Part shown: positions 23,429 through 34,913 of the stretch, in pieces
How the letters are laid out: each line of letters begins with the position of its first letter
Position numbering within the stretch: the first letter of the stretch is position 1
Assembly: GCA_010405405.1 (NCBI GenBank)
Contig: MU004232.1
Location: 2,803,815 to 2,867,814, forward strand
Source of the DNA: Microthyrium microscopicum
Taxonomy: Eukaryota > Ascomycota > Dothideomycetes > Microthyriales > Microthyriaceae
Direction of reading: 5' to 3'
Length of the DNA stretch: 64,000 nt
Notes under the pieces: generated by a model
The model's input: only the letters and a program-made list of their open reading frames with translations
Database searches by the model: none
What the model was told of the DNA's origin: nothing
Made by a program: the position numbers and the translations under genes

Positions 23429-24770
23429 AGTATAAGTAGTAGGAGGCTTCTTAGTATTGTCTGATACCCACTAGATTGTATTCCTAATCGCTAATGTATA
23501 TAACAAATCAGCTAAATCTCAATTTTCTGGCAGAAGGCTCTTGGTTACTGCATTGGAAAGCTCTCAGAATTCCAGATTTTTGAACTCTGATATTGGCCTG
23601 GACTCCATTGCCTTTCATCTAATTTGACTCGTCTGTTTTGTCTTACACGTCAATGATTCATTCTACATCTTGATTCCATCTGCCATCGTAAATGGATAAT
23701 TTGCATCGGCAACTACACCGCCAGATTTACTAGTCTTAACTACATCCGAACTCCAATATTTTGTATTGCTTTTAGGAATATATGGTTGCCGCCCCGACTA
23801 CTTCCCATATGGCGATACCGCTGGAGTGAATGGAGACATTACTACCGAAGCCGGGTTGAGCAACCTCTCAGCTGGTCCAAAGACTGGCATTTATAAAGTC
23901 GGTAGCAAAGAGTTGTCGTTGGCATCAGTAGCATCGCAGCCAACCCCAACATCCGCGAGTTTTGTTAGTAATCATTCAGCGAAATCTCTCATGACAACCA
24001 CGAACAAGCAGTCCTACTCACCAGTCCTACGCCATCATCTACATCCGGCAGTGAAATTTCAGCAGTACCAAGCTCAGCAAACTTAAACGCCTCCAGAAGG
24101 CCGCCACAAAGATCTGCCCTGTCATATCTTGTGTTATTACGATTATCGGGTTGGTCAATCCTATTTGAGCAGTCATGTAGCATAATGGAATAAGGTATCT
24201 TGCTGCACTGGGAACGTTGAACTGTCAAACAGCAATTGGAATATTTCAATTACGGGCTTTTATGATCGGGGAAGACTGTCTGTCTAATTGTGTTGTATGA
24301 ATTGCATGCCGTGTTGTCTACCTAATCTGCTGGTCCGTAGATAAATGAAGGTTTCTGCCGACAGCCGATTCTAGAACAACATCGAAACTACTATGAAGTA
24401 TCATCATTAGAACGTAAACCCACACAGTATTGCTCCCAGTTATTCATCACGGTTCAAGAGAAATAGAACCAAAGGATCCTATATTTGATTCGTAAAAGGT
24501 AAGCTATCACAACGCAGGTCTACAGTATGACTCCGCAAGCGCCTGGCACTAGATATCTCTCAAAAAGCTAGCAAAGACAGCCCTTGTGTCGATATCGCAT
24601 ACTTTTACCCAAGGTGGCCTCCTCATATTTGATGATAGAAGAAACTGTTCTGTTCATGACCCAGCAACCTGAACAATTCGTGCTAAATCTATTTCTGTTA
24701 GCGACTTGGCTTGCCACGTTGTTTAGTAGGGAACTTTACCAATCAGCGAACGAGTTACAGAATCATTGAG
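23429..24770. other. Intergenic, 1.3 kb; one weak open frame
   Basis: A 107-codon plus-strand frame at 23766-24086 has Ser/Thr-rich composition (LSLASVASQPTPTSASFVSNHSAKS) and could be a decayed or spliced secreted protein fragment. It lacks a signal peptide and I do not call it a gene. Confidence 0.3.
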
Positions 24771-25148
24771 CTACATGAAGACAGAGCTCACTAGAAGACT
24801 TGAGACAACTACCAATCCTAGTATATTTCCTCTGAGTACAAGCGACGGAGTTGATCTGGACTGTGCAGGGCCGCACTCGGTCGCAATACCCCCGAGTCCC
24901 AGTATTCCTGGAGTTGATGTAATACATTGCTGGACTGCGTTGAAGTCGGCACCTTGGGTAAGGTTGCAGTAAAGAAAGCAAGGGATACCAGATACGACAC
25001 CGTACGGGACGATTTTGTGTTGACAACAAGAGCTGAGAATACTGGATATATTTACGCCAATGGTTGTAGCGCAGAACGCGTTAGAGGTTGGAGGCGTTAT
25101 TATTGGCGTGTTGAGGCATATTTGCGGACTTAAGCCAGAGATATTCAT
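24771..25148 (-). CDS. Small Cys-rich protein, possibly secreted and GPI-anchored
   Basis: The open frame runs 25250-24771. I start at the ATG at 25148 (MNISGLSPQICLN), but the first in-frame ATG at 25250 is possible, and neither gives a good signal peptide, so a short upstream exon may be missing. The protein has eight cysteines in a compact block (C, C, CC, C, C, C, C between about residues 11 and 90), including SSCCQHK and CFLYCN. It ends in a hydrophobic tail (ILGLVVVSSLLVSSVFM) preceded by small residues, as in GPI-anchor signals. Eight cysteines recall CFEM-like and other small fungal wall proteins, but the spacing does not clearly match CFEM. Confidence 0.5.
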   Translation of the reverse strand: MNISGLSPQICLNTPIITPPTSNAFCATTIGVNISSILSSCCQHKIVPYGVVSGIPCFLYCNLTQGADFNAVQQCITSTPGILGLGGIATECGPAQSRSTPSLVLRGNILGLVVVSSLLVSSVFM

Positions 25149-25250
25149 CTTGAGAGTATTGTAAAGGTATTTACTTGAGTTCTTGGATAGTGTGTCGGGG
25201 GTAGTGAGTCTGGGAATGTGATATGTTGTATGTTTTGGGAAGCTCCACAC

Positions 25251-25822
25251 TTATATTGAAAGTGCTTGAAACAAGTCAGATTTGAGGATTTTTGCAGCTC
25301 GGAGGCCGTAAGTTGCGGTGTAGTTGTTGATTTTTAGAGTATGATCTGAGGCCTGCTTTGATGCTATCGCTTGACTTGATGATTTGCGGCACAGTTGTTG
25401 GTGGCGCTTAGCTTCGCCGCAATACCAGAAAGGCATCTCACTAGAAGGATCATGGCTTTAAACATAGTCTGAAGTGAAATGTCGATCAAGGATAAGTCCA
25501 GTTGAATCCTGTTTGGTGCTTTCTGCCTCATATTGTAAACCAATACAAGTCACAGGCCAAGACCTCAATTGAGAACTTCCCCATACGGCAGAATCACCTC
25601 ACAGATTGCTTTAACCACGTTCCGGCTTACCAAGGTATTGGAAGCTTCACAGGCCAGTAGCTATACCAATTCACTGATTTCTGTGGTGACTGCCTGAGGA
25701 TGCAGTGACATTTACTGTCTAGTCAGCAATGGGATGAAGTTGCATTCAGAAAAAGTTATGGAGCGATAATGTGATTGCCAACTTGTCAAGTCTACTTACC
25801 TACCTAAGTGCCTGAGATACAT
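25251..25822. other. Intergenic
   Basis: No gene recognised between the Cys-rich protein (-) and the prenyltransferase (+). It should carry the 5' leader, and perhaps a signal-peptide exon, of the Cys-rich gene. Confidence 0.35.
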
Positions 25823-25832
25823 TGTATATATA
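25823..25832 (+). promoter_or_regulatory. TATA box of the prenyltransferase gene
   Basis: TGTATATATAAG lies about 85 nt before the ATG at 25917, a usual TATA-to-start distance in fungi. Confidence 0.5.
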
Positions 25833-25916
25833 AGACCGCAGTATTGACCTCATTTCATTCCTACAAAATCCACCACAGCTTTATTGATTCTGCAAGAGAT
25901 CAGGCAATACAACGAC

Positions 25917-26951
25917 ATGACCGACTCGAAGGAGAGCATTATCGCCACTCATGAGCCAGAGCAGAATGCCATCCCCAGCTTCTTTGCCGTCTATCTCGCA
26001 TTAGCTCGACGTGGTCTATACAATATCTGGCTATTCAACTTCTCCGATATGAAAACCATTGTCGTTCCTCAAACCCTGCTGGCCATCACAAACGCCAAGT
26101 CAGGTCAATTCTTGCTACATCTTTCGACAGAAATGCATCATCCATTGCCATCGTCTCCATCATGGCTAACGGTATTGTATCGCGTGCCACCAACTCTGGC
26201 GTGGATATATCTCAATCTTCTGGTCGAATGCGTGGCAAACCAGCGTCTACCTGGGAGTATCCAAGAAGACTCACTGAACAAACCGTGGAGAGTAATGCCT
26301 TCGAAACTTATGAGTCCTGCTAGTGCCGAAAAGCTTCTGTTCTACTTGATTCCTACGACATTGATTGTATCTTACTATATGGGGGAGATGCAATTCAAAG
26401 CCTCTGCATCTCTCATGTCGTTTATTTGGCTCTACAACGACCTCGATGGTGCCAATTCTAGCCCAATAATGCGAAATGCCTTGAATGCTTTCGGATTGCT
26501 ATCGTTCAGCATTGGCAGTACTGCTGTTGCCGTCACGACCAAGAGTGGCCATGGAGGAGGATCATTCGCGCCGACTGCTGTGACGTGGTTCAGCATACTA
26601 TGGCTGGCAATATGCACTACCATTCATGCCCAGGACTTTGCAGATATCGCAGGCGACAAAGCACGTGGTCGTTGTTCAGCTCCTTTGCTGTATGGCGACA
26701 GCATATCTCGCTGGTCTGTGGCGGTGCCTGTCATGTTCTGGACATTTGCGGCGCCAGCATACTGGGGCTTACCATGGCACCACATAGGGACCCCAGGTAT
26801 TATTGCTCAGGCTTTGGTGGTCATTGTTGGAACTTGTCTTGCGGTGCTGGTTGTTGGATGGAACTCTTTGCAGATGGACACTTGGATGTGGCGAATGTGG
26901 TGCTTGTGGAGTGCAAGTCTTTTTGTGTTGCCGCTCTTTGGGTCGGATTAA
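25917..26951 (+). CDS. UbiA-family membrane prenyltransferase
   Basis: A single exon, 344 aa, starting at the first ATG (MTDSKESIIATHEPEQ). The protein is strongly hydrophobic, with seven or more transmembrane helices. The first Asp-rich region reads VECVANQRLPGSIQEDSLNKPWR (about 103-125), matching the fungal subgroup with ...CANQR..SI.ED.LNKPWR. The second is DFADIAGDKARGR (240-252), the Mg-prenyl-diphosphate site. Members transfer a prenyl chain to an aromatic or heterocyclic acceptor in quinone or meroterpenoid pathways. Glu104 stands where Asp is usual. No polyketide synthase, terpene cyclase or P450 lies in the window, so it is either an orphan or the edge of a cluster truncated by the repeats that start 650 nt downstream. 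Confidence 0.85.
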   Translation: MTDSKESIIATHEPEQNAIPSFFAVYLALARRGLYNIWLFNFSDMKTIVVPQTLLAITNAKSGQFLLHLSTEMHHPLPSSPSWLTVLYRVPPTLAWIYLNLLVECVANQRLPGSIQEDSLNKPWRVMPSKLMSPASAEKLLFYLIPTTLIVSYYMGEMQFKASASLMSFIWLYNDLDGANSSPIMRNALNAFGLLSFSIGSTAVAVTTKSGHGGGSFAPTAVTWFSILWLAICTTIHAQDFADIAGDKARGRCSAPLLYGDSISRWSVAVPVMFWTFAAPAYWGLPWHHIGTPGIIAQALVVIVGTCLAVLVVGWNSLQMDTWMWRMWCLWSASLFVLPLFGSD

Positions 26952-27598
26952 AACTCTCTATGATGCCGGAATGTAGTATTTCCAGGTTTTGTTGGGGCAC
27001 TTTTCTGTGTTTTGTTCTCAGGATAGCAGGACTTGGCTGGGAAATGATGATTCCTTGGTGAACCACTGTTATGTAACTCTACAAGGTAGAATAGAAGGTA
27101 GAAAGTTCTTTGATCCGCAATTGTGATCCTTCGCAAAGGCAGCACTTTAGCAGGCATGTCATTACTGTATTCATTGTGTTATTTTTCCGAAGTACGTATC
27201 AAGCCTTTTACATAGCACTCACATTATGGTCGGTTCGTAGAATTTAGTCAAGATCCACCAGAGCTTCTTCGAGCGATGCAAACAATATTGGGAGCAAAAG
27301 TGGGCGACACCGCGAACGAAGTCATTAAAAACGCTAAAGCCATAGAATAAGAAGCCAAATATCAAGTTTGAACACAACGATTAGTACAATTGCCATGTAA
27401 GGAATGTGAAAACAAGCAGTCAATTTTGGCACATGGGTACGCACTAGGGAAATGCCTCGCAGCACTCAGCAAGACAGGACAACCGAGCGAGTACCATCAG
27501 CGTCAATGCAATCTAATGTCCCAGATGATTAGCGAGGAGAAATGATGAGATGAGCGTGCTTGTTTTGTTCAAAGCTCCCGCGTGAAAAGGAGCTCTCG
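26952..27598. other. Intergenic, last normal-composition DNA before the repeats
   Basis: No gene seen. Composition is normal up to the inverted-repeat end at 27599. Confidence 0.4.
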
Positions 27599-27626
27599 GT
27601 GGACAAAATAAGTGAGCCGTTTCAGG
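27599..27626 (+). repeat. Left terminal inverted repeat
   Basis: Exact inverted partner of 28910-28937; it contains CpA sites that were not mutated, unlike the core. Confidence 0.9.
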
Positions 27627-28909
27627 ACCGTGCACCTTCAGATCAAGATCTCAACAACAAGAATTAAATATTAATATTTTGTTATTCTACCTTTATATAA
27701 TTAGACGTTATGAAGCCGTTTTTAATAATATAGAATATTCTTCTCTATTGTCTCTTACTTTAAAGTAAAGAAATACTCTTTAAACTATTTTAAACTAGAC
27801 TAAATTATTATTTTTTAATAAGAATAAAAGGCTCTTCTTAAAGGACTTGTCTATATCTCTATAATACTTAAATTAGGTAAGCTTAGTAATAGTCTAACGA
27901 AATTAATTAATTTCTTTTTAATAAACTTTATTATCTTTTTAGAATAGTAAGAAGTATTATTATCTTACTAAAAGTAAAGCTTTTTTTCTTTTAATTTATC
28001 TATAAGTTATTAAAGTATATCTTTATATACTTTAGATAACATTTTACTAATATTATTAGTAGGAACTTTATAAGGAATTATATAGTAAAAGTTAAAGCTA
28101 ATTACTATAAAGATATAAAGCTAAATTATTAAATTATTCTTATTCTTTCTTACTTTTAGTTAATATTAAATATTTAATAACTTAAAATATTCTCTCTTTC
28201 TTCTTTTAATTATTTTAATATATTATTTACTAATACTAAAGTAAATTTTATTAAAAAAAATAATATTTATTTAGAATTCTTTTAATTAATTTAAAGCTTT
28301 ATTAACCTATTCTAAATAAGCTATTATAATATAAGAAGGAAGCTATTCTTTAAGAGTAGCTTTATAAGTTAAGAATCTCTTATTTTTATATAAATAATAA
28401 CGAATTATTTTATTAGAAATCTTTTTATTAACTTTAGCTTCTTTTACTTAATTAAGCTATAGTAAAGCTTTATTTTTAAAGCTTACTTAGTTGTTTTATA
28501 AGCTAATTACTACTAATTCTTATTAATTTATAAGTTTCTTCTTCCTTCTTAGATCTAGCTTAGAATTAAACTTATTATAAGTTATTTTAGCTTCCTTTAA
28601 AGTAATAATACGCTTTATAGAAGTAAAAGAAATACTAAAAGTCTTTAAAAGGCTAGAAAGAGTAAAAAAAATACTATTATCTTTATTATAATAAATAGTA
28701 CTAAGAATTATAAAATAAATAAAAGTTTTAATATATTTAAAGTTATTATAACTAAGAATCTCTAGTAAAGAAGTTAAAAATTAAATCTTTAGCTTCTTTA
28801 AATTACGTCTACCTATTTAAATAACTTAAGTACTTAAGAATATAAGGAATTACTATAATAAAGAAGGTCCCTTAATTAAGGGGTTAAGGGCAGGCTATGG
28901 GGCACAGGC

Positions 28910-28937
28910 CCTGAAACGGCTCACTTATTTTGTCCAC
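28910..28937 (-). repeat. Right terminal inverted repeat
   Basis: Exact inverted partner of 27599-27626. Confidence 0.9.
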
Positions 28938-29621
28938 TAAGAGAGGAGATACCAAGAAACGAAGAAACGAAAGGGGCTAGGCACGGAGTCACTTCCCGTG
29001 AGGTAGTCCAACGCCCCATAACTAGCGTATGTAAATCGATACGATAGCCGCTCAACAAGCGCGAGCGCGACCTTGCTGCGCCACCCCCGAATATCTTGTC
29101 GCAATTCTTCAGGCGTGGTCACTCATGACGGCATCACGCAGCTCCGTAGCAGCGGCCCGGTCGGCGGTGTGGGCAATAGAAGTATCAATACTGGTTCTCT
29201 CCCAAATAACCGCGCCCGTTTACTGAGCAGTGATGGACCTGGGGTATGAGGCCGCGCATTCGGGCTACCTTAGGGGTGCAGAGTCGACGTAAGACCACAT
29301 GATGTGCGGGAGAGAATCTGGAGAGCTAGGTGGGAAGAGGCGCAAGATGACATATTCGGCGGACTTATGTGGATGAGGGATCTTGGTGGCTGGGAGGACG
29401 GGTTAGACCGTTAGGGAGTGTGGGAGTGGCCGTGGCTGGTGGATGAACGTTTTGCGAAAGTTATATTTCAGACTGGAAAACCAAGCGACAAAGGCGAAGC
29501 ATTGTACCTAGATTCTGTGCGCTGGCAGGAAAAAATGGACTATGGTTCAAAAAGGCGCATTCAGCAATTTTCAGATGATGGATGGCTTGTATGGATGGCA
29601 CTTGTTCATCACCACCGCCCA
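28938..29621. other. Normal-composition island DNA without a recognised gene
   Basis: Lies between the transposon-like element and the stop codon of the island gene. Open frames here are short and lack ATG starts. Composition is balanced and CA/TG are common, so it is not RIP-affected. Confidence 0.4.
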
Positions 29622-31551
29622 CTAGATCTCGCCATCTTCTGCATTAGCCTCCTCCAATATCTTCTCCAGTGCGGCAATGAATTGATCAAGAAGTTCTCCA
29701 GCTTGTCTCTCGCCTTCTTCCCTCCCTTGTCGCTCTTGGTCTGCGAGGATAGCCTCATATTGAGCAATTTGCTTGTCCAGAAACTCGTGTTCGGCGAGAA
29801 GTTTGGCACGACTTGTCGCTTCCTATAGACGATCAGTAAAGTGTGACGAATGAATACATTCTCGTGGTATGGCCATGTATGCAACCACGGCAGCCATCGA
29901 AGTTGATGGGGACCGCAGCATCTTGTCAGAAATCGAAGTTGATGGAGGCCACAGCATCTTGTAAGGAACACATGCTGTGGGAGCCAGCAAATGCGATGGC
30001 TGCGATCACGCATGCGGTGTGGTTCTCAGAAAACTTACTTCTAGCTTGGTTTCCGCAGCTTGCTTCACGTCTTCTTCTCTTGTCTTTGCTAGGACCATTT
30101 CCCTGTTCAGATTGGCTCGGTATGGCTCAGAATTGTTGATGAGTAGTTCGATGTGCCGATAAGCCCAGCCTGGCAAAGCAAAGGCGCTGGCTACCTGCTT
30201 CCCGCCAGGATAGCCGTTCAAACCACCAAACTTTGTGTAGGAGAAAGAAATAAGCGATAACATATGCTCGGCAATGCCTGCATGCGACCCCGATGGCAAA
30301 TGGGCAAGGACTTTGAATCTCATGGCGTAGGGGCGGTAAGGTCTTGCTGCACGAGGTTAGAAATCTTCGAAGACGGTGTTTCACACACAAAATCGGTGGG
30401 GCCCATCAGCCGCGCTCTCTTTCCGACGTCCATCGTTCCCATCGCATGCAATGATAGCCAGTAGGCTACTGGGTGAGGGGTTAGGACTTACTTTCAACAA
30501 AGACTGCTGCCTCTACTCCATTCATGATCTTGTTGCTGTTGACTTGTGTAGCATGGTCTATGGATCTCTGCGAAGCATTGTAAGTGTATCCAATATTCGA
30601 CACCACCCATGCCAAGGCTTGAGTATTCAAGGTGTTGGGCATCTTTGACGATCTAGTGTCGAAACCATCAGTCCATGACACCCAAGCCTTCTGGTCAGCG
30701 TTGGTGGTGAAGTATTTTGGTCGAGCTCGAGGGTCGTAGCTTCCTGTAGTTACAATCTTGTCTATCTCTTCCTGAATCTTCTTGACCTGCAGTTGGGAAG
30801 AAGTGTTGATTCCCGAGGGAGCTCTGGAGTATTCGGTCATGTGGTACAAAGCTCTCTCATACATGTCTCTTGTGGGAGCTTTACCTTGCTGATTGGTGTG
30901 AGTGACGATGTAGATGCACGGGTATTTCGTCCAAGGCTCATCTGAATTGCCTGCCGTGGATTTATTGCCTGCAGAAGGCTTTCGGCCTGTAACTTTGACG
31001 GGTGGCATTGGCGGCATTAAGAGGGGAGGTAGTTGGGCTAAATCTGCCGGGGATGCAAATGGATCACAGAGGATGAGATTTTGTATCAATCCGTGCGGCA
31101 TAGAGAGAAGGATCTCGTTTATCTGGTGAACTATGTGTCGCCGTGAGGATGGCGATTGAGCTGCTGCCAAGAAGGGAGTTTGCATTGCGGTGGCCACATC
31201 GTTTGATCTAGCTGGAGGAGAAGCTCGATCAATGCTGCATTGCCTATAGTGAAGAGACCGGTCGTCAGCCTCGAGTCGACAACACACACGGTGGGTCTTG
31301 AAGCATCTGATCATTATCATAGCTTGCGATGGATGCTTACCGCCTGTCTGGAATGCGTCATACATGGCCTCCTGCTCCGGGCAAAAAAAGCGAGGAGCTG
31401 TCGTAGCGTGGGCCAAGGGCGCTGCTGCTGCGGGAGCCATAGTTGCTGCTGGTGATGCTGGCTGCGCTGGATTCAAATGATTGATGGTGTTCGTAGGTGT
31501 GTGTGATAAGGATGAAGAAGATGCGGTGGCCTCGGGATTGAAAAATTTCAA
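29622..31551 (-). CDS. Unknown three-exon protein in an island between RIP-degraded repeats
   Basis: Exons 31551-30492, 30277-30039 and 29822-29622 join in frame through introns of 214 and 216 nt (donors GTAAGT; acceptors GCATGCAG and CTATAG) to give 499 aa. The N-terminal 60 residues are Ala/Pro/Ser-rich. The middle contains CFKTHRVCCRLEADD, PLLMPPMPPVKVTGRKPS and a mixed alpha/beta stretch (PCIYIVTHTNQQGKAPTRDMYERALYHM). The last 90 residues are a strong coiled coil (REEDVKQAAETKLE|EATSRAKLLAEHE ... RQAGELLDQFIAALEKILEEA) split by intron 2. The exon-1 frame is open over a possible 97-nt intron (31244-31340), but removing it breaks the frame, so I kept it. No family recognised; no signal peptide. 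Confidence 0.55.
29896..29967. repeat. Imperfect 36-nt tandem duplication inside intron 2
   Basis: Two head-to-tail copies beginning ATCGAAGTTGATGG, differing at a few positions. They explain part of the unusual length of the intron. Confidence 0.8.
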
Positions 31552-31790
31552 TTCATAGTTCTGCTCGTCGTGATTACTGCCTAGCGCGCCTTCCCAGATA
31601 CGTCCAGAGTCCTGCCTGTACTCGCACGTCGTGATGGCTGGTTGGTGTGCCTTCCCAGATAGGCAGCGACAGCCAACCGGTGGACAAAATACTCATACGA
31701 GGGTCCTAGGGACTTGGACACCGCGATCTTGCAGTAGTAGAATGGTGTGTTAGAGTGTGTGTGTGCAAATAAAAGAGCTAACGCTACACT
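31552..31790. other. 5' flank of the island gene and boundary of the AT-rich block
   Basis: Carries a 12-nt match (31680-31691, GTGGACAAAATA) to the end of the 27599 element, then a GT-rich microsatellite (about 31744-31766). RIP-type sequence starts at about 31795. Confidence 0.5.
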
Positions 31791-34700
31791 ATGCTTATTA
31801 AGATATATAAAATATATTATAGCCGCGTAAGATCTAGAAACTTTATAGTAAATAGATAATCTACGTAATAAGAATATATTAATATATAGAGTAGCTTCTA
31901 TATACGTATTATATATACTACTATACGTATCTACCCTATTTATTTATAAATAACGTACCTATATATAAAAATATTACTACGTAATACTTCTATATTTTAA
32001 TAGTAGAAATTTAGTAAAAATTTTAAATTCTATATATAGTTCTCTATATAAATAGAGTTATAATTATAAATTAGAGTTTAGTACGTATAAATATATAAAT
32101 ACTAAGCTTAGCTATACTTAGTTAGAATTAATAAATAAGCTTATATAGATACTATTATTAGATTAAAATTAAATTACTCTAACTATAATAAGATTTAAGT
32201 TATACTCTTTTAGTTTATATTAATCTACTATTTATACTACTTTATACTCTTACTTATTACTCTTATTTGTTAGCTACTTACCTAAAATACTACTTAATAA
32301 AACTTAAGCTTTTAATCTACTTATAATAACTATACTTTTAATTAACTTACTATAGTCTTTTCTTTTTCTAGGAGAAAGAATTTTATATCTATAATACTAA
32401 GTCTTTTAGAATAATAAGTTATATCTTTTTAGACTAGAATAATATACTATAAATATACTCTAACTACTAGTAAGCTAAGGATAATACTAAATTACTTAGA
32501 GTTAAATATATATAAAGGAAGCTATATTAACTTATTAAGGCTAAGTATACCTTTAGAGCTAATCTTAGTAATAATAAAAGTCTAAGTCTTATCTAAAATA
32601 GTATATATAAAGATATACTCTATATAAGTAAGAGAAAGCTTAACTTTTTTAGAAAGCTTAATTTAAATTTAGTTTTTATAGTCTATAGTTATATATTTTA
32701 TAGTAGCTTTTTATATTATTAGATAATATAAACTATAAATAATATTACTTACTTATTATTAAAGCTTAAAATATTAAACTAGGAAAATAGAGTACCTCTA
32801 TATATAGTAACTTTCTTTTTATAGTTATTTTAGTAAATAGTAATAATCTTTTTTTAGAACTTACTATTTATTTTATTACTATATAATAGAAGATTAAAGT
32901 TAGTTTTATAAGCCTTACTATTTAGATAGTAGGAGACTTTATATTAGAGGTAATAGTTAGTAGAATTAACTTCTAGTCTTAGAATAGCTTTATTAGTAAT
33001 TTAATTAGAGTAAGGTAGTAGATATTTAAATAATTTAGAAACGTTTTAGTAAAGCTTTTAGATCTTTCTAGTTACCTTAGAGAAGTTAGATTTAAACCTA
33101 CTTTATAGAATTAATTAAAGCGTAAGATATAGAGTATTATACTATAAAAGATTATATTTTAAATTATTAAAGTTAGTCTTAAGAATCTAGACTTTATATT
33201 CCTTATACTTATTCTTACTAATAAGTATATTAGTATTAATTATAAGAGATAGCTCTATAAATAAAGTAAAGTAATAAAGTATAAAATAAATATTTAAGTA
33301 GTTTTTAATTTTATAATAAGCCTTAGCCTAAGAAGTTATTAATATATATAATTATTTTATTAGAGTAGTAGTAAAAGCTATATTAGCTACTTTAATACTA
33401 GAAAGTATTTCTTCTTCTTTATTTTTAATAGTAATAGGAATAGCTTAAGACTTACTACTATAGTAAGTAGACTTAGTACTATAAGTTTTCTAAGTAGTTT
33501 TCTTCTTAGATATTACTTTATTTTTACTCTTACGTTTACCTTTACTAGGCTTAGGAGTTACAAGTTAGGAGTAGGAGTTCTTTTTAGCTATAATAGTAGC
33601 TATCTCTAGAAGATATTAGAATAATTAATAAGTATAAATAATATTAACGTAGAATATTTCTTAATCTTTCTTTAGTATAGACTAGCCTATAAGATAATAG
33701 TTATTATAGGCTAGTACTACTAGAATAAAGTAAATTAATTTAACTAGAAATTTACCTTTAGTAGTAGTTATTTTATATTATATTTTAAGAACTATATTAG
33801 TAAAGTAGGACGTAATAAATAAAAGCTAAAGCTAAGTCTAAAATAAAATTAAAGTAATAATAGATTAGTAAGTATACTCTAATAGAGTATAACTATTAAA
33901 GTAATAAAGTAGTAACTATATATACTAAAAGCTAAAAGGAAAAGAGAATAGTTAAAAAGTCTTTATATAATTACTTTTTACGTTATTAGTAAATAGGACT
34001 TCTAGAATAGTCTTATAAATTAAATAAGTTATATCTTTAAACTTAGAATAAGTTAAATCTACTAGACAACTAAAAATAAGGTTTAAGGCTAGCATAATCT
34101 ATTATATACTTAATAGCTTAAGCTTAATATTAGTATCTTAAGAGAAAGTTTTTTTTATAATAGTAGTAGTTAGAAAGTTTATATAAGCTTATACTTAAAT
34201 AATTTCTTAGTAGTAGTTATTATTCTTTATAATATTAAGGTTTATATTATAATAATTATCTTAATTAACTTTATAGAAGTAATAACTATAATAGGTAATA
34301 GAATAGTTTATTCTTAAGTTCTTTTATTACTATAAGTAGTTACTAATAAAAGTTATAGTAAATATATTATAAAAAAATTATTATTAATTTAAGCTATCTA
34401 ATAGCACTAATAATAGCTATAACTATTATACGTAGTAAGTCATCTAAGGAGTTAGAAATAACTTTAAAATAACTATAATAACCTATAATAACCTAAAGAT
34501 TAATAAATTAGATAAAAGGATTTTACTAAAGTTCTTAAGTCTAATAACTAATTAACTAATCTAGCTATGCGCCTAGAAGATCTTACTATAGGCTAAAATA
34601 TAGGGTTTAGTACCTTTAGTTTAATCTAGAAATAAAAAGGTTAAAAAACTATAGAGTTAGTAAGAATTCTAGAAATAAATAAAAAAAGGAACATTAAAGT

Positions 34701-34913
34701 CTAAAAACCGTTTTTAGGCTGCAACTAGTAACGGCTTAATAATAAATTCTAATTTAAATTATAACTTACTTATCTCAATAAGGGCTATCTAATAGTATAC
34801 TTTTTATAATTATAGTATTTATATTTAAAAAGTTATTAATAGAAATTAAAGAATAAAAAATATATTTATCTTTAAATAATTATAACTTAATCAACTTTTA
34901 AAATATAAAAATA

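Larger units (their letters stand above)
27599..28937. mobile_element. Short DNA-transposon-like element with perfect 28-nt terminal inverted repeats, RIP-degraded core
   Basis: The ends 27599-27626 and 28910-28937 are perfect inverted copies (28 of 28) beginning GTGGACAAAATAAGTGAGCC, with weaker similarity continuing inward. The core (about 27660-28870) is extremely AT-rich, TA-dense and lacks CA/TG, as after RIP, and has no coding frame. At 1.34 kb it is shorter than a typical autonomous pogo/Fot1 or Tc1-mariner element, so a non-autonomous or deleted copy is likely. I do not find a clean target-site duplication: CG flanks on the left and TA on the right. Confidence 0.7.

Noticed and set aside
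28937-29122. Minus-strand open frame next to the right inverted repeat
   Set aside because: It has no ATG start, runs into the transposon end and lacks any recognisable motif.
31244-31340. 97-nt intron in exon 1 of the island gene (GTAAGC...CTATAG)
   Set aside because: Splice signals look good, but removal shifts the frame and leads to an early stop, so the continuous frame was preferred.
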